This document shows positions 18,244-28,145 of a DNA stretch of 64,000 bases, in pieces. The position numbers and the translations under genes were made by a program. The DNA is taken from positions 1-64,000 of the forward strand of contig OZ252050.1 of assembly GCA_965247975.1 (NCBI GenBank), given 5' to 3'. The notes beneath the pieces were generated by a model that saw only the letters and a list, made by a program, of their open reading frames with translations, made no database searches and was not told the origin of the DNA. Each line of letters opens with the position of its first letter. Position 1 is the first letter of the stretch. The DNA is from Taishania sp965247975. Its GTDB lineage: Bacteria > Bacteroidota > Bacteroidia > Flavobacteriales_D > Crocinitomicaceae.

Positions 18244-19605
18244 ATGAAAAAAGGAATATTACTCTTCGGACTTCTAATAAGTGGAACCACTTTTGCACAA
18301 GGTCCTGCAATTACAAATTGGTTGCAAAACACCACAATCACAGGAACGTATTACACAGCAGGTAACAATACACCCATTGCCAATAATATCTTAGTAAATT
18401 GTCAAGAAGTTGAATATTCTAACAATTGGGTTTATGTTCACACAAAAGGTGTTCCTGCCTATGCTACGGGTCCATTTCAAGATGGAAATCCTTCGCAAGC
18501 AACAGATCAAAATGCGATTTATAAAATTTCTTTAAACCCAACAGCCAACACAGGAACTTTAACGCCAACGAGCGGTGGAAATATCGGAATATTTATCAAC
18601 GGAGTTTCACTTTTCGATTATCGTGATGGTGTAGCTTGGAACACCAACACAAATGCGCTTTGCGGTGGACCAGGAAATCCTCCTTGTCCCGGTGGACCAA
18701 TGGCAACTCAAGCGTGGAACCGTGATGCCATACCAGCAGAAAAACCTGGGTTTGATTGTTCCAAAGGACATCCAGCAATGGGCAATTACCATCACCATCA
18801 AAATCCAAGTGCGTACGATATGGATTTGACCGTTATTTCAACCGTTTGTAATCTTTATGACGCAGATGGATTGTACTCCATAAACCCAAACCAGCATTCA
18901 CCACTCATCGGATATGCGTATGATGGCTTTCCAATTTATGGAGCGTACGGTTATGCAAATGCTGATGGAACAGGTGGAATAACACGAATGAAATCAGGTT
19001 ATAGTTTACGAAATATTACCACAAGAACCACACATGCAGATGGTTCTACGGTTTCTGCTGGACCAGCCGTAAGCGCTACTTATTTTTTGGGTTATTTTCG
19101 CGAAGATTATGAATTTGTTGCAAATCCAGCAGACGATTATTTAGATGAACATAACGGACGATTTTGTGTGACTCCAGAATATCCAAATGGGATTTATTGT
19201 TACTTCGCAACCGTAGATGCAAACCACAACTCGGCCTATCCGTATGTTGTTGGTCCAACATTTTATGGTACAGTTACTGGAGCAAAAGTGACAACAGTTT
19301 CTGAAGCGACAACCACTTATTTGCCAACAAATTCATTGACAGAAAGCGCCTTTGAAATGATGGATATAAATGTGTTTCCGAATCCTGCGTCTGATTTAAT
19401 TGCTTTGCAAGTCAAAGGTCTTGTTGAGAATAATTTGGACGTAACATTAACAGATCTAACAGGGAAAGTCGTAAAAACAAATCACATAAACGCGGGTCAA
19501 TCCATTTCTTATTTGGATGTTCAGGATGTTTATGCTGGAATTTACCATGTTGTTATTTCTGACGGATCAAACAAACGCTCATTTAAGGTGGTTTTGGAAA
19601 AATAA
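18244..19605 (+). CDS. YHYH-domain secreted protein with T9SS type A sorting domain
   Basis: A 453-residue protein. A signal peptide ends TTFAQ. The YHYH domain spans about residues 40-340, with GNYHHHQNP (a YHHH version of the naming motif) and DGFPIYGAYGY. The C-terminal 80 residues are a type A T9SS sorting domain (INVFPNPASDLI ... GIYHVVISDG ... FKVVLEK), so it should be exported to or through the outer membrane. YHYH genes often accompany MbnP/MbnH-type copper genes. The His clusters suggest metal binding. Confidence 0.85.
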   Translation: MKKGILLFGLLISGTTFAQGPAITNWLQNTTITGTYYTAGNNTPIANNILVNCQEVEYSNNWVYVHTKGVPAYATGPFQDGNPSQATDQNAIYKISLNPTANTGTLTPTSGGNIGIFINGVSLFDYRDGVAWNTNTNALCGGPGNPPCPGGPMATQAWNRDAIPAEKPGFDCSKGHPAMGNYHHHQNPSAYDMDLTVISTVCNLYDADGLYSINPNQHSPLIGYAYDGFPIYGAYGYANADGTGGITRMKSGYSLRNITTRTTHADGSTVSAGPAVSATYFLGYFREDYEFVANPADDYLDEHNGRFCVTPEYPNGIYCYFATVDANHNSAYPYVVGPTFYGTVTGAKVTTVSEATTTYLPTNSLTESAFEMMDINVFPNPASDLIALQVKGLVENNLDVTLTDLTGKVVKTNHINAGQSISYLDVQDVYAGIYHVVISDGSNKRSFKVVLEK

Positions 19606-19676
19606 ATCCTTCAACACTTTGTTTCAGAATGTCCTAATTTGAACAAAAAAAAGGATATTTGTGGAAACTCACGAGC

Positions 19677-20315
19677 ATGGAATTTAATAAAATTGTTCGC
19701 GGACCAAACCGTGAAAAAAACGATATCGAAACCGTGCATTCAATCTTGGATGCCGGTTTTTTGTGTCATGTAGCTTTTCAACACGAAGGACAAGTCATGA
19801 TGATTCCAACGACTTATGGTCGTGACGGTGATTTTCTCTACTTGCATGGATCAACGAAAAATTTTATGCTAAATCAACTGCTTGATGGTCAAACGGCATG
19901 TATTTCAGTAACTCATTTGGATGGAATTGTTTTGGCAAAAACGCTGTTCAATACATCAGCCAATTACCGATCTGTTGTTTTGTTTGGCAAAGCTGAAAAA
20001 GTGACGGAAGAATCCGAACGCATGCACGGACTAAGAATTATCACTGAAAACATTATTCCAGGTCGCTGGGACGAGGTAGAATTGGGTTCTCCGAATGAAA
20101 TCAAGGCAACCATGGTGGTGAAGTTTAAGATAGACAAGGCATCAGCAAAAGTACGTGCGGAAGGACCAACTGGTGATGAAGACATTGACAACGACGTGTG
20201 GTCTGGAACAATTCCAATTATTCAAAAAGCGGAAGAACCAGTGCAAGACATGAAGTTTGGGAAAACGTTGGAAATGAGTGAAAGTGCACTTAAATATTGG
20301 GAAAAGCACAGGTGA
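19677..20315 (+). CDS. Pyridoxamine 5'-phosphate oxidase-like flavoprotein
   Basis: A 212-residue split-barrel flavin-binding protein of the Pyridox_ox_2 / nitroimidazole-reductase-like group. GFLCHVAFQHEGQVMMIPT and YLHGSTKNFML are characteristic. The substrate is unknown. A TTG at 19659 would add six residues; ATG at 19677 is preferred. It converges with the DUF2207 gene 5 bases away. Confidence 0.82.
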   Translation: MEFNKIVRGPNREKNDIETVHSILDAGFLCHVAFQHEGQVMMIPTTYGRDGDFLYLHGSTKNFMLNQLLDGQTACISVTHLDGIVLAKTLFNTSANYRSVVLFGKAEKVTEESERMHGLRIITENIIPGRWDEVELGSPNEIKATMVVKFKIDKASAKVRAEGPTGDEDIDNDVWSGTIPIIQKAEEPVQDMKFGKTLEMSESALKYWEKHR

Positions 20316-20320
20316 GCTTA

Positions 20321-22084
20321 TTACCAGCCTCCGCCGCCACCACCGCCGCCACCGCCGCCAGAAAATCCACCGCCTCCAGAAAAACCACCTCCACCTCCCG
20401 AACCACCAATAGAAGGTGCCACAGAAGCTGATGAAATGGCAGAACTAAAACTGGTGCAAAAAGAACTAAATCCCGCATAAGTGAACGTTCGGTGTGAACC
20501 AAAAGAATAATTAGCACTTTCTAACCCACTTGCAATTTCTCTGCTGTTAAATTTCTTAGACCACTGAGGCGCTAAATCAAATGCTATGGCATAAGCTAAA
20601 TTGTCTTCAAAATGGGTAAAATTGAGTGTTGGTGGATTTAATGACTTTATCTGATCCTTTTCTGCATAGTTCAAGTACATTTCGAATCCTGCGATCTCAT
20701 CCAGTATTTTACGACCCTCTTTTGTTGGTGTTTCAATAAGCCTAGAAAAGATAAAGTTCACAACGAATTGAAGGACACAAGAAATAACAATTAAAGCAAA
20801 CATTCCACCATAAAACCAATATGCAACAAAGCCAAGTATTAAAGTGGCAAGAGGTAAAATAATCCGTCTGCTTTTTATTCGTTCATTTCGGTTGTAATAT
20901 TTGTTTTCAAACTTTTCATCCATCTTATCAACCAAAATGTTTTTAACTCTTAATACCATGGCGTTGTAATATCCTTCCTTGATAATTAAGAGATCTTTAC
21001 CACTATTAAAAATGCAATTAAACATCAACTTTTCAATTTCTAAAACTGGTTTTTTTGCTTGATCAAATGATTCTTGATGTTTGTGAATGATATAAATATT
21101 TGTGTCCTCACTTTTTTGGGTTTCTATCTTAATCATTCCTTTTATGGCTAGACTTATAAGTGTGGATCCAAAAATAGTATGCGTTTCGCTTGCAGCATTT
21201 TTTAAATAAGCGCATTCTCCAGGAGATAAATCTTGTGGTGGATAAAATAAAGGAATTATTGTTCCTGGTTTCGGATCTCTTCCATATTTAAACCAACTAA
21301 AAAAATTAAAAAACAAACTGATAAACAAACAAATTATACTGATAATAGCTACCAGATAAGTCTCAAGAAAAGTTCCGAATTTCTCAAGCCAATTTGGATA
21401 TTCGAGACTACCTTTCTCCATGAGCACTGAAACTGTTAAATTTTCATTTGGACTCATCAAGTCTGTTGTTTCAAAAATCAAATCTTTATCGTATTTCAAC
21501 ACTTTAAATTCTTTGTCTTTGTATCCATAACCTCCTGTAAAACCATCGTAACCTTTAATTTTTGCATTCTTTGGGAGGTGAATAGTTGCGGATATTGTAT
21601 CAATCGAAAACTCCCATCCATTACCATTTATATTCCAATAAAATTCGTCGTAATTAGTGCCGAGATATAATCCACCGCTCATTTCATATATAATTTTATA
21701 TACATGAGTCCCTGCTTTAACACGTTCATACTCCGTACCTATATAGATGATTTTGCCATTACTTGCTTCTTCTATGCGGAAATCTGTCTTTTTGCCATCG
21801 CATGAAACTTCCAACAATTTAAATCCATAATGTGTCCTGCCAACCCCAGTTTCATACGTCAATGGTATTTCTCTAAAAATACCGTGTTTAATCCTGTTTT
21901 CTTCAGATAGAACTTTAATCGTCTCAATAATCTTGACTTTCCTATTCTTAGAAATTGTTATTTCCGAATTAAATTTTAGAATATGCTCGAATATATGACC
22001 TAAAGAATCAGTTTCTGCGAAAACAAAAGGAATTACTCCAAACAAAAAAAGTAGAACGGTGATGCTTGATTTAATCATATGCAA
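20321..22084 (-). CDS. DUF2207 membrane protein with Gly-rich tail
   Basis: A 587-residue protein. A signal peptide precedes an extracytoplasmic DUF2207 domain of about 210 residues. A transmembrane segment follows at about 236-262, then a cytoplasmic domain interrupted by two further helices around 410-450. The C-terminus is an extreme Gly tract with GGGGFS repeats ending in W. Proteins of this type are usually encoded beside LemA, as here (2-base gap). Their function is not established. Confidence 0.87.
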   Translation of the reverse strand: MHMIKSSITVLLFLFGVIPFVFAETDSLGHIFEHILKFNSEITISKNRKVKIIETIKVLSEENRIKHGIFREIPLTYETGVGRTHYGFKLLEVSCDGKKTDFRIEEASNGKIIYIGTEYERVKAGTHVYKIIYEMSGGLYLGTNYDEFYWNINGNGWEFSIDTISATIHLPKNAKIKGYDGFTGGYGYKDKEFKVLKYDKDLIFETTDLMSPNENLTVSVLMEKGSLEYPNWLEKFGTFLETYLVAIISIICLFISLFFNFFSWFKYGRDPKPGTIIPLFYPPQDLSPGECAYLKNAASETHTIFGSTLISLAIKGMIKIETQKSEDTNIYIIHKHQESFDQAKKPVLEIEKLMFNCIFNSGKDLLIIKEGYYNAMVLRVKNILVDKMDEKFENKYYNRNERIKSRRIILPLATLILGFVAYWFYGGMFALIVISCVLQFVVNFIFSRLIETPTKEGRKILDEIAGFEMYLNYAEKDQIKSLNPPTLNFTHFEDNLAYAIAFDLAPQWSKKFNSREIASGLESANYSFGSHRTFTYAGFSSFCTSFSSAISSASVAPSIGGSGGGGGFSGGGGFSGGGGGGGGGGGW

Positions 22085-22086
22085 AT

Positions 22087-22617
22087 TTATTTGTCTTCTT
22101 CAGATAAAAGATTTTCAAAATAAGGCTGTTTGGAAAAACGAAAAACCTTTGCGACTAACGATCCTGGGAATTGTTGTGCCTTTATATTAAAATTTCTTGC
22201 CGTGCCATTAAAATAGCGTCGAGCCATAACCAATTCATTTTCTATCAAAGACAATTCATCCATTAATTTTTTAAATTGTTCGTCCGCTTTTAACACCGGA
22301 TATGATTCAATCTGAAGCTCCAAATTTCTCAAACCTATTGATGTCATGTTATCTTCTTCAATTTTACTTTCAATAGTGTTCTTTTTTTGAGATCTTGATT
22401 CAACAATATCTAAAAACGTTTTGAATTCGTAATTAGAATAGATCTTAACCAATTTCACAAGGTTAGGAATTAAATCGTAACGCTTTCTCAGTTGCACATC
22501 AATACCACTAAAAGCTTCATCGACCAAATTTTTCGCCGTGATCAAACGATTGTAATAGAGGAAGAAAAATATTCCAATAATCAGAAGAAAGAGAATAATC
22601 AGGGCGGATAACAGCAT
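22087..22617 (-). CDS. lemA: LemA family protein
   Basis: A 176-residue protein: an N-terminal transmembrane anchor (about 2-22) and a long helical bundle. The LemA signature NRLITAKNLVDEAFSGIDVQL and QLRKRYDLIPNLVKLVK are clear, and the late ARRYFNGTARNFN segment matches the family. LemA proteins are membrane-anchored helical bundles of unclear role. It is the first gene of a two-gene operon with the DUF2207 protein. Confidence 0.93.
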   Translation of the reverse strand: MLLSALIILFLLIIGIFFFLYYNRLITAKNLVDEAFSGIDVQLRKRYDLIPNLVKLVKIYSNYEFKTFLDIVESRSQKKNTIESKIEEDNMTSIGLRNLELQIESYPVLKADEQFKKLMDELSLIENELVMARRYFNGTARNFNIKAQQFPGSLVAKVFRFSKQPYFENLLSEEDK

Positions 22618-22668
22618 TCATTTTAAGCTAAGTTGATAAATTTAAGGTTAATTTCAATAAAATCGCAA

Positions 22669-22698
22669 CAAAAAAAGGCCACCTAACTTGAGGTGACC
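22669..22698 (-). terminator. Terminator of the M43 protease gene
   Basis: GGCCACCT/AGGTGACC form an eight-base stem (one mismatch) with a 6-base loop. On the minus strand it is followed by a run of T (the A run at 22669-22676). It lies 26 bases after the protease stop. Confidence 0.7.
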
Positions 22699-22723
22699 TA
22701 ATAATATAGTTTAAGATGCATTC

Positions 22724-24052
22724 TTACTGCTTCACAAATTTCAAGGTCTTTGTTTGTGCATCCGATGATTCAATTTGCACAAAATAAACTCCATTCTTAA
22801 GGTCGCAAACATCAATTTTATTGTGATCCGAATTATTCATTCTCTGTTGTGACATCGTCGCTCCATTAATATCAACCACTTTTATTGTTCCCTGCATTGG
22901 CTCTGAAGTAACCAAATTTAATTCTGTGCAGGCCGGAACTGGGTAAACTCTAGCATCTGTTTCATTTTTTATTTCATGAATCACCGCAGAATTAATATTA
23001 ACTAAGCTAAATCGTTGATTTTGCAATACTGAACACATCAATTCGGCTTGTCCGTGGGTAAATGTATTTTGACAGGTCTCAGCGGAGTAATCCATGAAAT
23101 TTTCAACCATGTCTGGTAAGTCCATTCCAAAAATATTGTCCACGCATGTGTTCTTGGATAAATTGCAATCGCCTTCCGACTGAGCTAATGCATTTGGGGT
23201 ATCATTGATTCCGTCTTGTTGTGTGCAATCACCATCTCCCCAAATGTGTCGCAATCCCAAATAATGTCCCACTTCATGAGTCACAGTTCTTCCTACAACA
23301 TCTATTTCGTCTCCTCCGATTTCTAACTCATTTGGATTGTTTGAACCAACACATTGATATTGAATAACAACACCATCTACCAAATTTGGTGTCGAACCTG
23401 ATGGCCAATTCGGCAATCCAATGGGCGGAGTTCCGTAACCTAACAAGAGCGGAGTGTCGTTTCCACCGATATTCAAAGACATGTTACACACCCAAATATT
23501 CAAATATTTGTTTGGATTCCAAGGACTTTTTCCTCCTTGGGTTGATGATTTTACTTTTTCAACATCAGCAAAATTACCCAATAACAAATTGATGGTTCCA
23601 AAACTTTGTGTGGCAGTGCTTGTGCGCGTGATGCCGGTCGTAGGATTGCCATTTGGATCCAATTGCGCCAATTCAAAATGGATGTTCGTTGAACCTTTTA
23701 CAGCATTAAATACCGAACGCATTTCTGAAGTGTCTGCATTTAATCGCTGAAAATCTTCATTTAAAATTGCGATTTGATTATGGATCACTGCATCAGAAAG
23801 GTTTTGCTCAGGTGAACTAAACACTATGTGAAACACTACAGGTATCGCTACCTCTGTGTCACTTTTCTCCAGTGATTCTTCCTTGTGCTTCTTTGCATAC
23901 TCAAAAGCAGCTTCCACATGTTTCTTATACCCAGGAGTTCTAGATTCTTGATAATCGATCGCTCTATGGGAACCGCATCGCATTGGTTCTTGGGAAAAAC
24001 TAATTGTGCTTACGATCAAAGACGTTGCAAAAATGACATGAGAAACATTCAT
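22724..24052 (-). CDS. Secreted M43 (pappalysin-like) zinc metalloprotease with T9SS type A sorting domain
   Basis: A 442-residue protein. A signal peptide ends TISFSQ. The catalytic motif HEVGHYLGLRH (HExxHxxGxxH) carries the zinc ligands and the general base, followed by WGDGDC. The downstream ENFMDYSAETC supplies the Met-turn. The last 80 residues are a type A sorting domain (YPVPACTELNLVT ... GVYFVQIES ... KTLKFVKQ). It is therefore likely released or surface-bound through T9SS and acts on proteins outside the cell. Confidence 0.92.
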   Translation of the reverse strand: MNVSHVIFATSLIVSTISFSQEPMRCGSHRAIDYQESRTPGYKKHVEAAFEYAKKHKEESLEKSDTEVAIPVVFHIVFSSPEQNLSDAVIHNQIAILNEDFQRLNADTSEMRSVFNAVKGSTNIHFELAQLDPNGNPTTGITRTSTATQSFGTINLLLGNFADVEKVKSSTQGGKSPWNPNKYLNIWVCNMSLNIGGNDTPLLLGYGTPPIGLPNWPSGSTPNLVDGVVIQYQCVGSNNPNELEIGGDEIDVVGRTVTHEVGHYLGLRHIWGDGDCTQQDGINDTPNALAQSEGDCNLSKNTCVDNIFGMDLPDMVENFMDYSAETCQNTFTHGQAELMCSVLQNQRFSLVNINSAVIHEIKNETDARVYPVPACTELNLVTSEPMQGTIKVVDINGATMSQQRMNNSDHNKIDVCDLKNGVYFVQIESSDAQTKTLKFVKQ

Positions 24053-24196
24053 TCTAAAAAAATATTCTTGTTAATACTAAACCACGTTCAGCGACAAAAG
24101 TTCATCGCAGTGAATCCATTTACGCTTAAGTTTTAATTAAGTTACAGCGGTTTAGTGTTTTAATCTTTTCGGGCGGTCTTGTTTCAAATTATTCGC

Positions 24197-24204
24197 TAAT
24201 TTTG
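24197..24204 (+). promoter_or_regulatory. Candidate -7 box before gpsA
   Basis: TAATTTTG matches TAnnTTTG. A TTG lies 15 bases upstream, slightly closer than usual. It would leave a leader of only a few bases before the ATG at 24217. Confidence 0.25.
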
Positions 24205-24216
24205 TCGTTTAGACAC

Positions 24217-25215
24217 ATGGTTTCAGACAGAAAGATAGCAGTTATTGGTGGAGGAAGTTGGGCGACAGCTCTGGTTAAAATACTATGCAACAATGTGGTG
24301 TCTGTGAACTGGTGGATGCGGAACGAAGGTGCTGTTGGTCATGTTTTAAAATACCGACACAATCCAAGTTATTTACAATCTGTTGAATTTGACTTAAATA
24401 AAATCAATGTCAGTTCGGATTTGGTTGAAATCATTCAGCCTGCAGACATTGTAATCATCGCAACTCCTTCTGCTTTTTTGGTTAAAACATTTGAGAATTT
24501 TCCGAAGGAACTATTAAAAGATAAAATCGTTTTTTCAGCTGTAAAAGGGATCATTCCTGAATATCATGCAATTCCAGCTCGATTCATTCACAAAACTTTT
24601 GGAACTCCTTACGATAATATTGGAATCATCTGTGGGCCTTGTCATGCTGAAGAAGTTGCACTAGAGAGACTTTCTTACCTAACAATTGCCTGTCAAGAAG
24701 AGGACTATGCCGATGAAATGGCGAGTTTGTTGTCATGTCGATACATCAAAACAACTTCCTCGGATGATTTATTCGGAACAGAATTTTCTGCTGTTTTGAA
24801 AAATATTTATGCCATTGCTTCCGGAATTTGTGCTGGATTAGGTTATGGTGATAATTTTCAAGCCGTACTAATTTCATGTGCTATCCAAGAAATTGAAAAC
24901 TTCATCGATGAAATTAATCCAATTCACAGGGATGTTAAATCAAGTGCTTATTTGGGCGATTTATTGGTTACCGCATATTCCAAATTTTCAAGAAACAGAA
25001 CGTTTGGTTTCATGATTGGGAAGGGATATTCTGTAAAATCAGCCCAATTGGAAATGGACATGATTGCCGAAGGATATTATGCTGTGAAAAGTGTGGTTGA
25101 AATCAACAAAAAATTTGAAGTAGAAATGCCGATCGTGGAGGCTGTATACAATATACTTTACGAGAAAATTTCTCCTGTAATCGAAATGCGTATTTTAACG
25201 GATAAGTTAAGTTGA
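24217..25215 (+). CDS. gpsA: Glycerol-3-phosphate dehydrogenase [NAD(P)+]
   Basis: A 332-residue enzyme reducing dihydroxyacetone phosphate to sn-glycerol-3-phosphate for phospholipid synthesis. The N-terminal nucleotide-binding loop is AVIGGGSWATALVKIL. FSAVKGI contains the catalytic-region Lys, and CGPCHAEEVA and EFSAVLKNIYAIASG are family segments. A TTG at 24202 would add five residues; the ATG is preferred. It probably heads a short unit with the aspartate kinase 34 bases downstream. Confidence 0.92.
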   Translation: MVSDRKIAVIGGGSWATALVKILCNNVVSVNWWMRNEGAVGHVLKYRHNPSYLQSVEFDLNKINVSSDLVEIIQPADIVIIATPSAFLVKTFENFPKELLKDKIVFSAVKGIIPEYHAIPARFIHKTFGTPYDNIGIICGPCHAEEVALERLSYLTIACQEEDYADEMASLLSCRYIKTTSSDDLFGTEFSAVLKNIYAIASGICAGLGYGDNFQAVLISCAIQEIENFIDEINPIHRDVKSSAYLGDLLVTAYSKFSRNRTFGFMIGKGYSVKSAQLEMDMIAEGYYAVKSVVEINKKFEVEMPIVEAVYNILYEKISPVIEMRILTDKLS

Positions 25216-25249
25216 TTTACGTTTGGTAAAATTGCTCTAAAACAACTTT

Positions 25250-26521
25250 ATGAAAGTCTTTAAATTTGGTGGTGCTTCTGTAAAAAATGCTGAAGCAGTG
25301 AAAAATGTTATTGGTATTTTACAAAAGTTCCAACATCAAAAAATTATTGTAATCGTTTCTGCTATTGGGAAAACCACCAATAATTTGGAGGAAATAACCA
25401 AAGCCATTTGGGAACAACGTATTGCCGATTTTGACAAACACCTTGCCCTCTTAACCGAAAATCACTTGGACATTTTGAGTGATTTATTTCCAGAAAAACA
25501 ACATCGAATCTATGAAGAAATTCAGTCCATTTTTGAACTGATTACACTTAAATACCACGGTCCACTTTCTGATAATTATAATTTTGAATACGACCAAATC
25601 GTGTCTCTCGGAGAGGTAATGTCGACCAAAATAATCGATGCCTTTGCCAAAGAACAAGGAATTCCTACAGAATGGTTGGATGCACGAAAATTAATCCGAA
25701 CCAACAATACTTATCGCGAAGGTGAAGTAGATTGGAAAAGAACAGGAGAATTGATTAATCAACATGTACTACCAGCCTTTGATCGTTCTGAAATTTTATT
25801 TACTCAAGGATTTATTGGTCAAACTCCAGAAGGATTTACAACAACTTTGGGACGAGAAGGTTCAGATTATACAGCGGCAATTTTCGCTTATTGTCTTGAT
25901 GCCGATAGTGTTACGATTTGGAAAGATGTACCTGGAATGTTGAATGCAGATCCAAAATATTTTGAGAACACCATCAAATTAGATAAAATTTCGTTTTACG
26001 AAGCAATTGAATTGGCCTATTATGGTGCTTCAGTGATTCACCCAAAGACAGTTAAACCATTGCAAAACAAGAACATTCCCTTGTTTGTAAAATCATTCTT
26101 AGACCCTGATGCTCAAGGCACAGTTATTCAAGCATCGGCGGAAAATGATCACTTAGTTCCATCTTTCATTTTTAAATTTGACCAAACGTTGTTTTCTTTC
26201 AAAACCCGCGATTTTTCATTCATTGTTGAATCCCATTTGAGTGATATTTTTCATCGCTTAGCAGCTTTGGGAGCAAAAATAAATGTCATGCAAAATTCAG
26301 CTTTGAGCTTCTCCATTTTGGTCGATCAATCAAAAGTAAATGCTAACGAGGTTGTTGAACTATTCCGTGATGACTATGTGGTAAAATTTAACGAAGGGTT
26401 GGAACTTGTTACTATTAGACACTACGATCAGGCTACAATAGAATTGGTAACTGCTGGAAAAGAGATTTTGCTTCAACAGAAGACAAGACAAACTGCAAGA
26501 ATTGTGTTGCGGGCAAAATAA
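25250..26521 (+). CDS. lysC: Aspartate kinase (monofunctional)
   Basis: A 423-residue aspartokinase catalysing the first step of the Lys/Thr/Met pathway. The N-terminal KFGGASV nucleotide-binding loop, FTQGFIGQT, TLGREGSDYTAA and VTIWKDVPGMLNADP are all present, followed by a C-terminal regulatory region with weak ACT-type sequence. No homoserine dehydrogenase domain is fused. No attenuator was seen upstream. Confidence 0.9.
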   Translation: MKVFKFGGASVKNAEAVKNVIGILQKFQHQKIIVIVSAIGKTTNNLEEITKAIWEQRIADFDKHLALLTENHLDILSDLFPEKQHRIYEEIQSIFELITLKYHGPLSDNYNFEYDQIVSLGEVMSTKIIDAFAKEQGIPTEWLDARKLIRTNNTYREGEVDWKRTGELINQHVLPAFDRSEILFTQGFIGQTPEGFTTTLGREGSDYTAAIFAYCLDADSVTIWKDVPGMLNADPKYFENTIKLDKISFYEAIELAYYGASVIHPKTVKPLQNKNIPLFVKSFLDPDAQGTVIQASAENDHLVPSFIFKFDQTLFSFKTRDFSFIVESHLSDIFHRLAALGAKINVMQNSALSFSILVDQSKVNANEVVELFRDDYVVKFNEGLELVTIRHYDQATIELVTAGKEILLQQKTRQTARIVLRAK

Positions 26522-26539
26522 AGTCTAAACTCGCTTAAC

Positions 26540-26574
26540 AAAGCTAATTCTTAAGAATAGTTAATGAAGCTTTT
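26540..26574 (+). terminator. Weak terminator after aspartate kinase
   Basis: AAAGCT pairs with AGCTTT around an internal palindrome TTCTTAAGAA, followed by a short T run. The gap between the two convergent genes (26522-26673) contains nothing else recognisable. Confidence 0.3.
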
Positions 26575-26673
26575 AATTCTGCTTTATTTAAATCCCTCGT
26601 CGCATTATACGTTTACGCCAAATTTGCCCTACAACAATGCATTAAAGCAATGTTTTTGAAAAACTTAACCTAG

Positions 26674-28122
26674 TTAAAGCACAACAATCTTCACGTACTG
26701 GTGTTGCTTGTATTTCGCAGCATCAGTTGCATCTTGATTATATGCTGGTCCTCCAACGATTGATTCTGTCTTAATATTAATGTTTTTGTTATTGGTAGAT
26801 TTTAGAATCAAATCAAGAAGTTCCTTAGCCCGTTTCTCCGCCAATTTTTCGTTGGAAGCATATTTGGCTGTAGGAACAGTTGATGCCGATGAAACTATTT
26901 TAATGGATATTGGCGAGCCACTGCTCAATTTATTTAAATTAGAAATCAGATCCTTTAATTTTTGATCTTCACTAATGGCATAGCCATTATAATCAAAATA
27001 ATGAACAAAGCTTATTTCTGGAATTTCCTCCTTTGGTTGAGTGATAATTATTGTTTTCTTTCTTTCATTTCCAGTCATGTCCGTCACAACTACAGAATAT
27101 TCTCCTGGTTTCAAGTTCATTCTGTTTACTTCAGTACTACCATCCATCCATTTTATGGAATACGGACTAACTCCTCCTGTAATGTTCAATGCAGATTTTC
27201 CATCATTGACATTGTACTTCGAACAATTTACGGAAGTAATGTCTAAATCAAGCGGTGAAATTGGATTCATGGTTGCAGTATAGATATCACTAAATTTTTG
27301 ATTTCTGTTACTCGCCCAATAAATTCTATCGCCTGAATAAGTAAAATACGCATCGAACTTTTCAGAATTTATAGGTGCACCAAGATTTACCGGCCTTGTC
27401 CAATCATTCCAAGCGTTTCCTTTTACTGCATAATAGATATCCGCATCACCCAAACCATTAAAACCATTACTGGAAAAAAACAAAGTGTCTTTGGATGGTG
27501 AAAGAAATGGCGAAATTTCATAACCCGTACTATTTACTTGATTTCCCATGTGCATAGGTGAACTCCATTTACCATTCGATTTTGTAGAGACAAATAAATC
27601 CTCTTCACCCAGACCTTTTACATCGTTATAAGCCATGATGATGACAGTTTCGTCTTTACTTACATGAAATCCGAACAGTGTATTAGGGGCAACTAAATTT
27701 GGAATTTCAAGTCTTTCAGGTTTTGACCATTTGCCACCTTGATAGTTTGAAACTGCAATACCAGCTGTTAATTCTTTGGAATAAGCATCTAACAGATAAA
27801 TTCTTGTCCCATCGCTGTTCACACTCAGAATTCCATTGTTTCCCTTGTTATTTAAAGCGTTGAATTCACTTGAATTGCTAAAATTAAATGCACCATCAAT
27901 ATTGCTTTCAAAAATGTTCTGAGTGGTTAATTCATTTTTATCACTAATAATAGATCGAACAAAAAACAATTTACCAAGTTCTTTTGATACAACAGGGATT
28001 ATTTCTTCTGTTGATTCCAAATTAACCTGAGCTCCAAGTTTTTTTACATTAATGGGAGTAAAATTTTGACCGAATAAATTCAGCTGTACAAAAACAATTA
28101 CTAACGATAGTACAAATTTCAT
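26674..28122 (-). CDS. PD40/WD40-like beta-propeller and OmpA-like domain protein
   Basis: A 482-residue secreted protein. A signal peptide ends NLFGQ. PD40-type propeller blades span about residues 40-285 (for example SPFLSPSKDTLFFSSNGFNGLGDADIYYA). A short Ig/CNA-B-like module lies at about 295-360, and a C-terminal OmpA-like domain from about 375 (ISIKIVSSAS ... KLAEKRAKELLDLIL). It is last in the operon adhesin-PorP-OmpA. Proteins with PD40 plus OmpA domains include the T9SS component PorE, but this one is more likely an accessory partner of the adhesin. Confidence 0.8.
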   Translation of the reverse strand: MKFVLSLVIVFVQLNLFGQNFTPINVKKLGAQVNLESTEEIIPVVSKELGKLFFVRSIISDKNELTTQNIFESNIDGAFNFSNSSEFNALNNKGNNGILSVNSDGTRIYLLDAYSKELTAGIAVSNYQGGKWSKPERLEIPNLVAPNTLFGFHVSKDETVIIMAYNDVKGLGEEDLFVSTKSNGKWSSPMHMGNQVNSTGYEISPFLSPSKDTLFFSSNGFNGLGDADIYYAVKGNAWNDWTRPVNLGAPINSEKFDAYFTYSGDRIYWASNRNQKFSDIYTATMNPISPLDLDITSVNCSKYNVNDGKSALNITGGVSPYSIKWMDGSTEVNRMNLKPGEYSVVVTDMTGNERKKTIIITQPKEEIPEISFVHYFDYNGYAISEDQKLKDLISNLNKLSSGSPISIKIVSSASTVPTAKYASNEKLAEKRAKELLDLILKSTNNKNINIKTESIVGGPAYNQDATDAAKYKQHQYVKIVVL

Positions 28123-28145
28123 ATATGATTCTAATTTTTAATTAC

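Noticed and set aside
20290..20517. Frame opposite the Gly-rich tail of the DUF2207 protein
   Set aside because: It is produced by the GGN codon run read on the other frame; it has no independent support.
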